From NCBI RefSeq assembly GCF_036785885.1, contig NC_092312.1, forward strand, positions 11,116,001 through 11,180,000: a stretch of 64,000 nt of DNA, given 5' to 3'. The notes beneath the pieces are model-generated. The model made no database searches, was not told the origin of the DNA, and was given only the letters and a program-made list of their open reading frames with translations. The stretch comes from Coffea arabica. Lineage: Eukaryota; Streptophyta; Magnoliopsida; Gentianales; Rubiaceae. Numbering within the stretch: position 1 is the first letter of the stretch; the number at the start of each line of letters is the position of its first letter. A program made the position numbers and the translations under genes. Below, one piece after another: positions 23,861 through 34,326 of the stretch.

Positions 23861-26065
23861 TTATTTTTTGATGGGGCTCTCTGTCAGTTTGAGTGCGGTC
23901 AGGAGATTGCTGTCTATATTTGTTGAAGGTTCTGGTATATGTGCAACTTCGGTTGTTTCTGGGTGTGATGGAGAGTCGATGAGCATTCTTGTTGTGTTTT
24001 TTTCTCCACTAAGGCCGCTGGAGCTGCTCTCTGAAGTGCTGGTCATGTTGGGAAGTTTGTGTACCATAATGGCTGAGTATTTGGTGTTGGTTAGCAGAGC
24101 ATAATTTGAAGGAGCAGCGTAGTTTGAAGCAATCTTCTTGACGAAGCAAATTATTATATTGCTGCTCACATTCTCTTCTATTGCTTGATAATTAAGTGCG
24201 TTCTACAAGGAAAACATAGTCACAGGTTATTGTGAGATGATGTTATATGTAGGCGTTTGTGTAATAAAGCAAGTTAGAATGTATTCAATTAATGTATGGT
24301 TACCTGCTGCTCTTGTTGCTGAATCTCTTGTACTGTAAAAGGAAGCAATTGGGAAGCATCATTTCCATAGAGATCCAAAGTCATGTTTCCGGTGTAATCT
24401 TCCAATTGCACAGTTAATCGACATCTATTTTGAAGCGCAGAACATTGAGGAATAAATTTTTGGAGTATATAGCAATTTGTGGACGTTTTTTAGAGTGGAG
24501 TTTTGTATCATACCTTGGAGTGACTCGGACGTTCGTGTTGCAAGATACACAGACAATTGGCCACTGTGGAATAGAACGTATAGATTTGAAGCATCTGGGG
24601 CAAGCATTATACCAAAATTTTTGACTTCTGTCAAGCAATTTAGGAGTTCCTTGTACCCAATAAGCTTTTTGCTGTGACATAAATGTATATGATCGTTCAT
24701 TTTTTTTGTGTATAGAACAATTGGTTTGTGTGGTTTATGAGAAGAAGTTGTTTGAGTGAAATTTACCAGAGGGAACTGAAGATAGTCTCTTATTGTAGCC
24801 ATTTCTTCTGCATCTGGTAATGGTAGCAATCTTGCTCGATCATTGTACGCTTTATCAGCCATTAGATGTCGAATTTGGTATTCATTTTTTGTAGCCCTGC
24901 ATGGTGTGTTTTTGTTAAAGTAAAAGCTGTTAATGTAAAGTAAATAAGCAGTGAATAGTTAGGAAGAGTTTTGTAGTATGAGAGTATTGTTTACCATGTT
25001 TTGATTTCAGAAGCTTGCTGGAGCGGTGGATTTATAAGAATGCTAGATCCAAATTTTGTAGACAGGTTCATTGCTGCAGTGCATATAGCGTTAATCGGTA
25101 ATAAAATATGATGTATAAAGATAAACGATTGTATAAGATTATTAAAAAAATGTAATTTGTATATGGTAGTCTGATTAGAATGTAGATAGGTACTTACTAT
25201 GATAAGAAGTCACTTTGAGTCGTAAAGTAGCAATGAAAGGCATATTTTGGACTATATTTGTCAAAGCCTGGCCTTCATCAGTTTCATGGTCTCCCCAGAG
25301 TGTCAAAATTACCGGCATGAAACTGTTTATTCATTTGGCAGGATTAAGGAATGGTCCAAAACGGATATATAATTTCAGATTTGAGAGATATAATTGTTAC
25401 CTTTGATCGATGAGTACGATCTCTCTCTTTGGTGTTGTTCCTTTGTAGGTACGAAGATGAACTTCACTGACAACACCTAGGACATCTAATTTTGGAAAGG
25501 AGTTATAGATTGCTATAATAAATCGAATATAGAATCATATTTTTTAGTGAAAGTGATGTACCTATTTCTGTGTTATCATCTATATATTGATGGAATTTCT
25601 TGAAAGGAGTGAAGTTGATTGTCAGAGGAAGCTGCGGAGGATTTGCTTCTTGTATAGCTTCAACAACAGTGGAGTTGTCGATTATCCAGTTACATTGATT
25701 CTCATGAGTTCGAAATTCTAATTGTGTTGGCTCCACTCGTGCATTTGATATCATGTATCTTTTGTAAAGCTGGAAATGATCTCTAAAGAATTCTATATCA
25801 GATTTGCACATGATAGCATCCACTTTGTTTCCCTGAGAGCAAGTATGTTTTGCATGGCAACGGAAAAAACCAGTTAGAAGGAGTTGTTTCTATTTTGTTA
25901 TAAAACAGTAGCCAGTAGTACCTCGTCATCAACCAGAACCAATTTTTTGTATTTGTTTCCAGCTTTTGATATCTGAACTTTTTGTTTATCAAACACTTGA
26001 ACTATAGCTGTCCAGTGCTGCGTATTAGGCACAATTTCATTGACTTTGCTGATTTTCCTTTCCAT
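23861..26065 (-). CDS. Helitron-encoded RPA70-like single-strand DNA-binding protein, open frame of 484 codons
   Basis: Nine exons fit GT-AG junctions and one continuous frame: 25922-26065, 25562-25832, 25401-25485, 25198-25322, 24995-25073, 24767-24896, 24514-24671, 24304-24424 and 23861-24202. Together they give 1,455 bases including the stop, with no internal stop. The protein starts MERKISKVNEIVP and has OB-fold-like segments (WTAIVQVFDKQKV, VILTLWGDHETDEGQ) and a zinc-binding motif NACPRCFKS...PIVCVSCN of the RPA large-subunit C-terminal domain. It ends in a Ser/Thr-rich tail. Many plant Helitrons carry such a gene, assumed to coat single strands during rolling-circle replication. It lies 160 bp downstream of the Rep/helicase on the same strand. 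The exon model is by hand; ATG 26065 might be preceded by further coding sequence. Confidence 0.82.
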
Positions 26066-26228
26066 GAGTGAAATAGGAATTCTTTCAATGATGCTTGTCT
26101 GTTAACAGAGAAACTGCAAACGAAAGATGTAAAGAGCTGAAGTTATAGATTACTATACAATAGAAAATCGATTATATGGAGTTATGTTTAGTTCCTGGCA
26201 AAGGAATACAAGACAAGTAATATACAGG

Positions 26229-29200
26229 TTATAAGCTATTTGCTATGTCTAAAACATCTCTATATACTATATTTTGTGTGGCATTGTATGATTCAGTATT
26301 ACAGGTGGGAGGTCTAATTAGTATCTTAATAGATGTACTATTTTTAGCTCTAGATAGTGCTACATAAAATTGTCCATGAGAAAAGACTGGCTCGCGTAAG
26401 TATAATCCAACATAATCTAAAGTCTGACCCTGAGCTTTGTTAATGGTCATTGCGAAGCATAAACGAATAGGAAATTGAATTCTTTCAAAAGGAACAGGGC
26501 AATCAGCATCATTATCTATTCGAAAACAAATTCTGTGAAGAAACACATCTTTACCAATAAATTCACCACAACTAATAATAGCATGTATAACATTTTGTGT
26601 TAAAGATTTACATATAAGTCTGGTACCATTGCAGAAACCTTCCGGATGATCAATATTTCTTAGTAGAATTATTGGTGTATTTGGTTTTAGGATAATTTTA
26701 TGAGGTGGGAAACCATTTGGAGTTAAACTGTTAAGGAAATCTTCTAAGACTGCCTGTTCTGATTCTATAATGGATTTATCACGGCTTATATATTCATGTG
26801 CTTCCCCAGGAAAGTTTTTTATAAGAATGCTATTTAGTTCATCAACAAATTCATTTTTCGTTGTAAGTATTGCTCGGTTTACCAAAGGAAAATTTTGATT
26901 ACTAAAAGCCGTAAGATCTGGAAAAAAAGAGTTTATGAGTATGTTGATAGACTCATCTTCGTTAGTGTAGGGAATGAGGAGGGTGTCTGGCACGCGAATG
27001 TTGATATCATCAATCAGTGGCTCTGTTCCATTTCCAATTTGAAGGAGATAAGCAGTAAACTATGGATCAGTTATGGCTCTCATATTTTGGCTGACATGTA
27101 GTTTTGTGAGTTGTGGCCAAATATAGGAACTAATGATACTTGCTTCGATGAAATCTGTTTTGATTCCTTTTGTGACTACGGGTAAGACTTGTCTGAAATC
27201 GCCCCCAAACACGATAACTTTTCCTCCAAATAGTTCTGTAGAATTCATCAGGTCTTTTAGAAGTTTGTCAACTCCTTCGATTCCATGTCGATGAGTCATT
27301 GGTGCTTCATCCCAAAGAATTAATTTTGCTTGGCGAAGTAAATTTGCCGAAACACTTTGTTTGCTAACTTTACACATATTAGCTGGATTCATGTCTATAG
27401 GGATTTTGAAGCGCGAGTGCGCTGTTCGTCCTCCGGGTAAGATAGATGTTGTAACTCCACATGATGCAGTTGCAAGGGCTACATAACCTCTTGATCTTAT
27501 AGTAACTAGCAAAGCTTTGTATAGAAATGTTTTTCCTGTGCCTCCAGGTCCATCAATAAAAAAGCATCCCTTTTGTTTAATAAATATAGCATCCATTATG
27601 TGATCAAAAGCAACTTTTTGTTCTGTATTGAGCTGTGTAGCGGTTGATAAATCTGTTTCTGATACCTGAATATTTATCTCACTTGAGGTATCTCTTGTAT
27701 TTGTGTATCTATCTCGGAATCTTAATGTTGTAGACACTAAGCAAAAGCTGTTGATGTCTTTTCCCATTGAATCCAAAAAGTTGCTGATCTGGTGTAGTAC
27801 CTTAAGTCTAACTTGTTCAGCAGGTAAAGTAGACATTTTATTGTAGTTTTCATACATTGCCTGTTCAAATTTGCTCCATAAAATTAGAGGATTTGCTGGT
27901 GGGAAATAAACCAATAAAGTTGCGAATAATCTGCGTAGACTGTGTGGCATATGATATGAAGCAGCTTCTTCCATACATTGTTCTTGTGAATCATTTTATT
28001 CAAAATAACCTCTCAAGATAGCTGACTATCGATATGTAGCAACATGAACTCCATTTATTGTCTTTAAGTCGTCAAAAGATGTTGGTGCTTTGACATGAGT
28101 AAGTAACAGTCTAAGAAAGTAACGTTCACCCTCTGTTGGACTGGCGCTAACTATCCTACCAATGCTATCTTTTTGTTGTCTAACTGCCCAATACTTTTTT
28201 CCAGGATACCATACAAAGTACTCTGAAAATTCTTTGTATGTACATTTGAGATGTTTAGCTAATGGATCAGTAGCATTCATGTGGAAAAATTCCGTTAGCA
28301 TTGTTCTTTTCCTGAAAGAATTTTGCAAAAGATCTCGTAAGTCTTCATTTTCATTAAAAGTTATGCATTGGAAGTTCTCAAGGTGTAGTTGAAGATGAAT
28401 AACTGCAGGATACATTTCAGATAATGAGAATCTATAAATACGCCATATAGCTTCAACTGGACATACCCATCTAGCAGATTGGTATTCTGTGATTTCATCA
28501 ATCTGAGTTTGTTGGTTATTAGTTGTTGGTTCACTATCATTGTTAACTTGGAAATGTATCTTATCATGTCCTTTGTAGATATATTTATAGATGTATTTAA
28601 CAGCTTTAACAGTAGAGCATATTTCAACATTAATGTGGCAATTAAATTTTGCAAGTAAATAAGGGTTGTAGGGGACTACCCACCTGTTGTCCAGCTCTTG
28701 TCCACGAACAATAATTTTCTTGCCATCGTCTCTTCTTCTATAAGTTGGATAAGTGTTGTTTCCATGAGTTGTTCTGCTGGCCCATTTCTTTGGGTAACTA
28801 TTTCTGCATCTTCTCATAAATGAGCCTTGCATACAGATATTCTTTGGGTTTTTTGTTCCACATGGACCGTGCATCATGTGTTTTTGAACCATATTGAACA
28901 GATATTTATTTTCGTGTTCATCTGGTATTTCAGCAGCCACAATTCGATCATACGAATCTGTGGAATATAATTTTGATTTCGGTTGCAGGATAATAAGCAT
29001 ATGAATGTGCGGCAGTCCGCGTTTCTGGAATTCCACAACATAAGTATATGCTGCGACTTCTCCAAATATATGTTTTTTGAATAAATCTTCCTTTAAAATG
29101 TTCACCTTTCCATGGAATACTCTTGATAGAAGATCTGGTCGGTTATGAGCTTCATCTGTACGTAACATTGTTTCTTTTATTTCTGACCAAGCAGGGTTAC

Positions 29201-30226
29201 AAGTCATTGTAATAAATATATCTGGTCGGCCAAATTTTTGTACAAGAGCCATTGCATCCACATATCGTCTTTTCATATCTCTTGGACCCCCAATAAACGA
29301 AGCTGGAAGGATAACTTTTTGGCCAACCTGTGCTCCGCGAGATTGTCCTTGAATAATACTGTCCATGAGTCTCTGTAATTGTTCTCTTCGTATTAATTGT
29401 TGCCTGCTTCTGTAAAAATCCAATCTCTGGGTCTCAATCTTCACATACATCTCGACTACAAATTGTTGAAATAGTCGTCCAGTATTGAGAATGTTAGGCG
29501 TACACTGGTGTCTAATTTGCATTTTATAAGCATAGTATTCTCTCATTGATATATATTCTTTTGAGTTGTTGCACTCCTGAATAGCTACAGATGAGCATTA
29601 AGAAAAATTGATGTAAATATGTATTTTTTTATATATAAGAGAGATAAGAGATAACAAAAGTGGTGTAAATATACAGCTTTGTATATATAAGATAAGAAAT
29701 GCATATAAATGGTCTAACCTTGCCCTTCCTTGTCAATCATTTCTTGAGCAGAAGAGAAATTAGACAATGTTGCCGAAGTGTGTTGTTTTCTTGTTGCTCT
29801 CTTTGTTTTTTTTGGATTGATTTTTTCTGATCTTTTAATTCCTGGATGCCAACCAGTTTCTCCGAGTGGGAACAACAGCGGGTACTGGAGAGGATCATAG
29901 CATCCATAATAATATTGAATTCGATGAGTATGACCCTCTTTAGTATAGATTTGTATATGTCTCGAGTAGACGTTAGTTGAATTTTCTCCTTCCACCCAAA
30001 GAGCCGCAATTTGAGAAGCTGTTGGCTGGTTGAATACGCGTTGATCATTATCAGTGTGAGACTTTAAGACTATCTGGTAAGAATCCAGCTGAGGTATGTT
30101 GCGTAAACTACGGAAAAAACAAGCATAAGGATTGGTCTTCATAACTTCCATGAGTTTGATCACAAGACTTTCAGTTAATCTATCTGATACAGCCATTCTA
30201 TTCTGTAGCTCATGCTCTGTGTCGTG
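26229..30226 (-). pseudogene. Helitron Rep/helicase, main part, with three nonsense codons
   Basis: Exons 29719-30226 and 26229-29584 join across a 134-bp intron into one frame. It holds the Helitron Rep region (FITMTCNPAW; HUH motif GLPHIHMLI near 28990-29022; two-tyrosine segment KYIYKYIYKGHDK near 28560-28600) followed by a Pif1-type SF1 helicase (Walker A GPGGTGKT near 27535-27555, LWDEAPMTH near 27300, FGGDFRQVLP, TINKAQGQTLDY, FYVALSRAKN). These domains nick, replicate and unwind the element. The frame is continuous, but in-frame stops lie at 28026-28028 (TAG), 27996-27998 (TAA) and 27060-27062 (TAG), the first two nine codons apart between Rep and helicase. A cryptic intron there is a weaker alternative. 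Upstream, the frame is cut at 30226 by the LTR retrotransposon and resumes at 36184. Terminal stop at 26229-26231. Confidence 0.9.
30222..30226. repeat. Left copy of the 5-bp target-site duplication (TCGTG)
   Basis: TCGTG directly precedes the LTR start TGTGAGG and recurs at 36184-36188 after the right LTR. Confidence 0.9.
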
Positions 30227-32082
30227 TGTGAGGCCCCAGTCCGTTCGTAATCTGATATGAGGGTTATTCGTTAATCGGTGGGGTGGAATTCGGGTTTTAA
30301 GGCTAAGGAGAAAAACCCTAACCTCGGTTAAGGTTGAAAACCCTAGTTTATTTTATTAGAAGGTTTAAGTGGGGTTTTTATTTATCGCCCGTCTTTTCTA
30401 CATTTTTTTCTTTATTAGAACTTTCCCCAAATAATTCTTATGAGTAAATATAGGTTTTAGATGATTTTTCTAGTATCGGTTAGTTTTTGAAAAATTAAGA
30501 ATATATAACGGACGTGGGATCCGCTAGTGCGAAAAGTTCCGAAAAATTCGGCCAATTAGGTTAAGTTCCGGACACTGGGTGAAATTTATCGGGTGTTAAG
30601 AGATAAGTAGAGGTTGTGATGTGATTGATGTGAGAGAGAAAAAGGATAGAGATGCTTTAAATGGAGTGACAAGTGTCACTATCTCATTGGTTGGACTTGT
30701 GGGACAACTATTCACCTTTTTGACTTTTTACCATTTAGTTAAAATATCTCAAAAAACTATCAAAAATTCACTCTTTCCTCCTCCCTCTTGGTCGGCCATC
30801 TTGAGCAAAGAAGAAAGAAAACTCTTCCAATTTCTAGCTTCCATCTAGCTCAAATCTTCCAAAACAATCACATAAACTTGTTTCTACTCCATAAAATCTC
30901 TTCATTAGGTGTTATTTAGTAGTTTGGTGAAGTGTTTGGAGAAGCTAAGGTGTCAAGCAACTCTCTCTCTCTTGTTTTACTAGACAGTGGTTAGTTAGGC
31001 GGAGCCGGTGGGGCCCACTACTAGCGAACACGCGCGAAGCGATTTTGTTTTAGTACTACTTTTGGTATTTTGGGTAAGTATTCAGGCCGCTCTTGTGTGT
31101 TCGTTGCTTATGTGTTTCGATTTGTATGAAAATGGTACCTAGGCGAGGGTGTACTTTATCGCACTCGATCTAGACCCTAATTTGCGCACATATCTGTACA
31201 TGACTTGTGTATATAAGCAATTTTGGAACTAAAACCCTTGAGCTTGTGGCTTAGGGTAACTTTTGAATAATTTTGTGCAATTTGTGAGTTTGGGGCTGAT
31301 CTCAATACCTCGAGGGACTATTCGGCCGGTTAGGGCTTGGTCGAAGTCAGTCCAGCTTGGATTGAGGTCACCAAGTTTGTGAATCCGGTTCACCGAGTTG
31401 TGAACCAAGTTTGTGACCCGAGCTTGTGACTCAAGCTCAAGTTTGTGATTTCGTTCGTCCGGGCAAGTTTGTGAGGTGACTGGCCAGTGAGGGTGATAAG
31501 GTGTCCGGTGGGTGTACAAGTGAAGTTCTACGGACCTTATTTATGGTCGACGGAGTGTCGACAGGAGATCACGCATGGCAAATGACTTGGCTTTGGAGCC
31601 ATATGTATCCTTATCATGTGATGTTATTTTTCTGCTTTTGCTTTACTCCTACTGTGTAAATGTGGTTACGTGAAATTTACGTTTTTACCCCTGTTTACTT
31701 ACTAAACTTCTAACTTACCCCGTTTCCTTTGTTTTCCTTAGCAGGGGACGACGCGGGGAACCTTGGGACTCTGCCGTTAGTATAGTTAGGTCTCGTTTGT
31801 AATAGTTGGACAGTTAGGATGTTTGTTTTTGTTTTGGTGGTTTGTATAAGGACCCTCCTTAGGGTCTACCTTCTACTGGTTGTTGTTATAGTATATTAGA
31901 GAGGTTTGACTTGATGCTTTTGAAGATGTAAATAGAACTTTTGGTGGTTGTATATATTATACATAGTTCTCTTTTGATTTAATATCGTTTTATTAGTTTT
32001 GTGTTTCGAGTCCTGACGCGAGTTAGGCAGGCGTCCCGCCGATACCCTAAGGTTCGCCCTTGAGAGAAGCGGGGGCGTCACA
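30227..32082 (+). repeat. 5' LTR
   Basis: Starts TGTGAGGCCCCAG and ends GGGGGCGTCACA. A TATA-like TATATAAG at 31210-31217 could be the LTR promoter. A degenerate run of AAGTTTGTGA-like words lies at about 31370-31475. Frames of 75-96 codons inside the LTR recur in the 3' LTR and look non-coding. Confidence 0.93.
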
Positions 32083-32084
32083 GT

Positions 32085-32096
32085 TGGTATCAGAGC
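32085..32096 (+). other. Primer-binding site, initiator-tRNA-Met type
   Basis: TGGTATCAGAGC lies two bases after the 5' LTR. It is the standard complement of the initiator methionine tRNA 3' end used by many plant LTR elements. Confidence 0.9.
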
Positions 32097-32228
32097 GCCT
32101 AGGTTAGAGGATTTGGGCAATTGTGAGACATACGTGATTGGTTCATTAGGATTACGTGATTCTCTTTAAGTTGAATGATATATTTTAAGTTGAAATGACG
32201 GTTAACTAACGAATTAATGTTTGCAGGT

Positions 32229-32750
32229 ATGGATCCGGGCAGTTCTAGCGGCGTGGGACCGGAATCAAGACCTCCGAGTGGGAGGGGCTCGGATGACCGG
32301 GTGCTGTGTAAGCGGGCGATCCGCTATCGGAGGAGGCTTGGGGAGCCATACATTTTGTATTCTCCCTTCGGCCAGGTGTCGCGCCGACCCTGTGCGTGCT
32401 GGTATACCTATAGCTATCCTGACGAGATTGTCTTGGCGATGGATGACGAGCGTTGTCACCTAGACCAGACGGTCGAGACTTTAAGGGCGCAGCTGGAGGA
32501 GGCTAGAGAGTTTAGCCGCTGGCAGGCGTTGCGCGTTAGGGACCTGGAGCGGGATCTCCGAGACACACACCAGCACCTCTTCGCTATGAAGAGGCAGCTC
32601 AGGGAGAGGGCCCGGAGTATCACGTTTGATTGTGGGGTCTTACTAGACATGGCCGCGGAGGCACCCCCACGAGTTATCGGGCTAGAGCAGATAGGTGAGA
32701 TAGGTACTTTAGGTTCCGTAGGGAACCGGGGCCCTAGGGGAGGCGTTTAG
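32229..32750 (+). CDS. Extra ORF of the LTR element: 173-residue coiled-coil protein, function unknown
   Basis: An uninterrupted frame from ATG 32229 (an in-frame ATG also at 32217) to TAG 32748-32750. It opens MDPGSSSGVGPESRPP, has a basic patch (KRAIRYRRRLG, about 28-38), a Cys/Tyr-rich segment (RRPCACWYTYSYP, about 52-64) and a long charged heptad-like helix from about 70 to 130 (DQTVETLRAQLEEAREF, RDLERDLRDTHQHL), then a Gly-rich tail. It sits between the primer site and gag, where some plant Gypsy lineages carry an additional ORF. A pyrimidine-poor TTTGCAG just before ATG 32229 could act as a splice acceptor, which is speculation. It is GC-rich compared with its surroundings and undamaged, unlike gag next to it. 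No family is recognised. Confidence 0.6.
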   Translation: MDPGSSSGVGPESRPPSGRGSDDRVLCKRAIRYRRRLGEPYILYSPFGQVSRRPCACWYTYSYPDEIVLAMDDERCHLDQTVETLRAQLEEAREFSRWQALRVRDLERDLRDTHQHLFAMKRQLRERARSITFDCGVLLDMAAEAPPRVIGLEQIGEIGTLGSVGNRGPRGGV

Positions 32751-33068
32751 GGTCGCTTTCGTATTTTGATTAGCTGGCAGCTTACTTTTGTTAGAACTGG
32801 CCTGGCTAATTTCTTTTGTTATCTGGTTGGCTGACTAGATTTTTGGAGCTGGAGTGCTCGTGTGTATATTGAGTTTTGACCCGACTGGAGGTCGGGTAAT
32901 TTATATATCTTTTGGTGTGACTTTGAAAATAAATGTATATATTCGAGTATTATCTTTTGCACCTATCCTTTGCGTGCCTTTCGTGTATCTGTTTTGTGTT
33001 TTTGTTTTGTTTCTAGTTTGAATACTAAGCACACGTTATGCTTGGATCAATAGACTTTTGGCATTTAA

Positions 33069-34280
33069 ATGGCCTCCGGTACTCGAGGTAGAGGTAGAAG
33101 GCGAGGACGAAACCCTGAAATGGAACATGAATAAGAGCCAGACTAAGTAGCTACAGCCATCCAGCGAATGGCTGACTTAATGGAACGTATGGTTGACCAA
33201 CAGGGTCAGGGCCATGGGAATGCTGCTGGAAACTCGAGAAATAATCCGGGCAATCACGAGGGAGAGGACCGTGCTTTAGAACGGTTCCAAAAATTCGCAC
33301 CCCCCAAGTTTGTAGGTGGATCTAACCCTGATCTAGCAGAAAAGTGGATGGACCGTATGCTAGATATATTTGCCGCACTTAGGTATTCGGAGGAGCGGCA
33401 GATATCTTTTGCTGTTTTCCAATTTGAGGGGGCCGCTCGAGCCTGGTGGAATGTGATCAGAGCTAAGTAGGAGCGGGAACAGACCCCCTGGACATGGATC
33501 AACTTTACCCGAGAGTTTAATGAAAAATATTTACCTCCCATCATACAAGAGAAACGGGAAGATGATTTTATCCGCTTGCGTCAAGGGACACTTAGTGTAG
33601 CGGAGTACGAGACCCAATTCACAAAACTCTCCCGTTTTGCCCCGGAGTTAGTGTTAACGGAGCGAAAACGAATCCGCCGCTTCGTTCAAGGTTTAAATGT
33701 GAAGATCCAGGAGGCACTTGCAGCTGCTCAGTTGGACACGTTTGGCCAGGCACTAGAAAAAGCACAGCGGATTGAGACAGTTAGGGGACAGGTAAAATTC
33801 TTTCATGAGAGGAAACGAAAACAACTCGATTCGAGCCATTTGGTGACTGGACAGAGCTCGCAAAATGAGTCACCTTCTAAGAAGAGTCAAGGAACATATG
33901 GTCTTCGACCCGCAGGAACCCTAAACCAAGGTAAATTTGGAAGAGGAGGACGAGTAGGGCAAGAGCCCCAGAGGAGTGCCCAGCGTGGAGGGCCAAGTGC
34001 GGGCATTAAGCCAATTTGTGGTTTCTGTGGGGCCAATCACACTAACGAAAACTGTTGGAAGAACAGTTCGATCCGAAGATGCTATAAGTGTGGTAGTGCG
34101 GAACACCTGATCGCCCAGTGCCCTAAGTTACAAAAGAAGAAACCTAAGCGACCGACTGAAGGGACTACAGCTAAGCCGTCAAATGCAGGGAAAAATCGAC
34201 TCAAAGGGCCAACTAGAGTCTATGTAATGGGTCAACCTGAAGTGACTAATCTTTCGGCGGGTTACGAAGGTACGCTTTGA
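33069..34280 (+). pseudogene. Ty3/Gypsy-type gag with three nonsense codons
   Basis: One 404-codon frame from ATG 33069 (MASGTRGRGRRRGRN) to TGA 34278-34280, broken by TAA 33132-33134, TAA 33144-33146 and TAG 33468-33470. It contains a retrotransposon capsid domain (FVGGSNPDLAEKWMDRML through FEGAARAWWN and LRQGTLSVAEYETQF) and zinc-binding motifs CGFCGANHTNENC and CYKCGSAEHLIAQC (near codons 338-351, C-x2-C-x4-H-x4-C). Gag packages the element RNA in virus-like particles. The stops are each one transition away from a sense codon (CAA or TGG), as expected from decay of methylated cytosines. The frame ends at GYEGTL, where the protease region would begin in a complete element. Confidence 0.88.
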
Positions 34281-34326
34281 CCAAAGAATTAATTTTGAGG
34301 ACGAAATTGTCCTAAGTGGGGGAGAT
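34281..34326 (+). other. Deletion junction, pol 3'-end remnant and polypurine tract
   Basis: Right after the gag stop the sequence reads AATTTTGAGGACGAAATT and then a purine-rich GTGGGGGAGA (34316-34325) abutting the 3' LTR. The first part resembles the usual last codons and tail of plant Gypsy pol, so pol seems to have been removed between here and gag. The purine tract is the expected plus-strand primer. Confidence 0.7.

Noticed and set aside
24414..24862. Alternative frames on both strands overlapping the Helitron RPA-like exons
   Set aside because: They read through introns or in the wrong frame. The nine-exon RPA-like model explains the region better.
31229..31519. 96-codon minus-strand frame, repeated at 35330-35620, and a 75-codon frame at 30621 and 34722
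   Set aside because: They recur because the LTRs are duplicates. They have no domain and lie in non-coding LTR sequence.
32265..32650. Antisense and shifted frames over the LTR-element extra ORF
   Set aside because: They are GC-driven shadow frames shorter than the sense ORF and lack any start context or domain.
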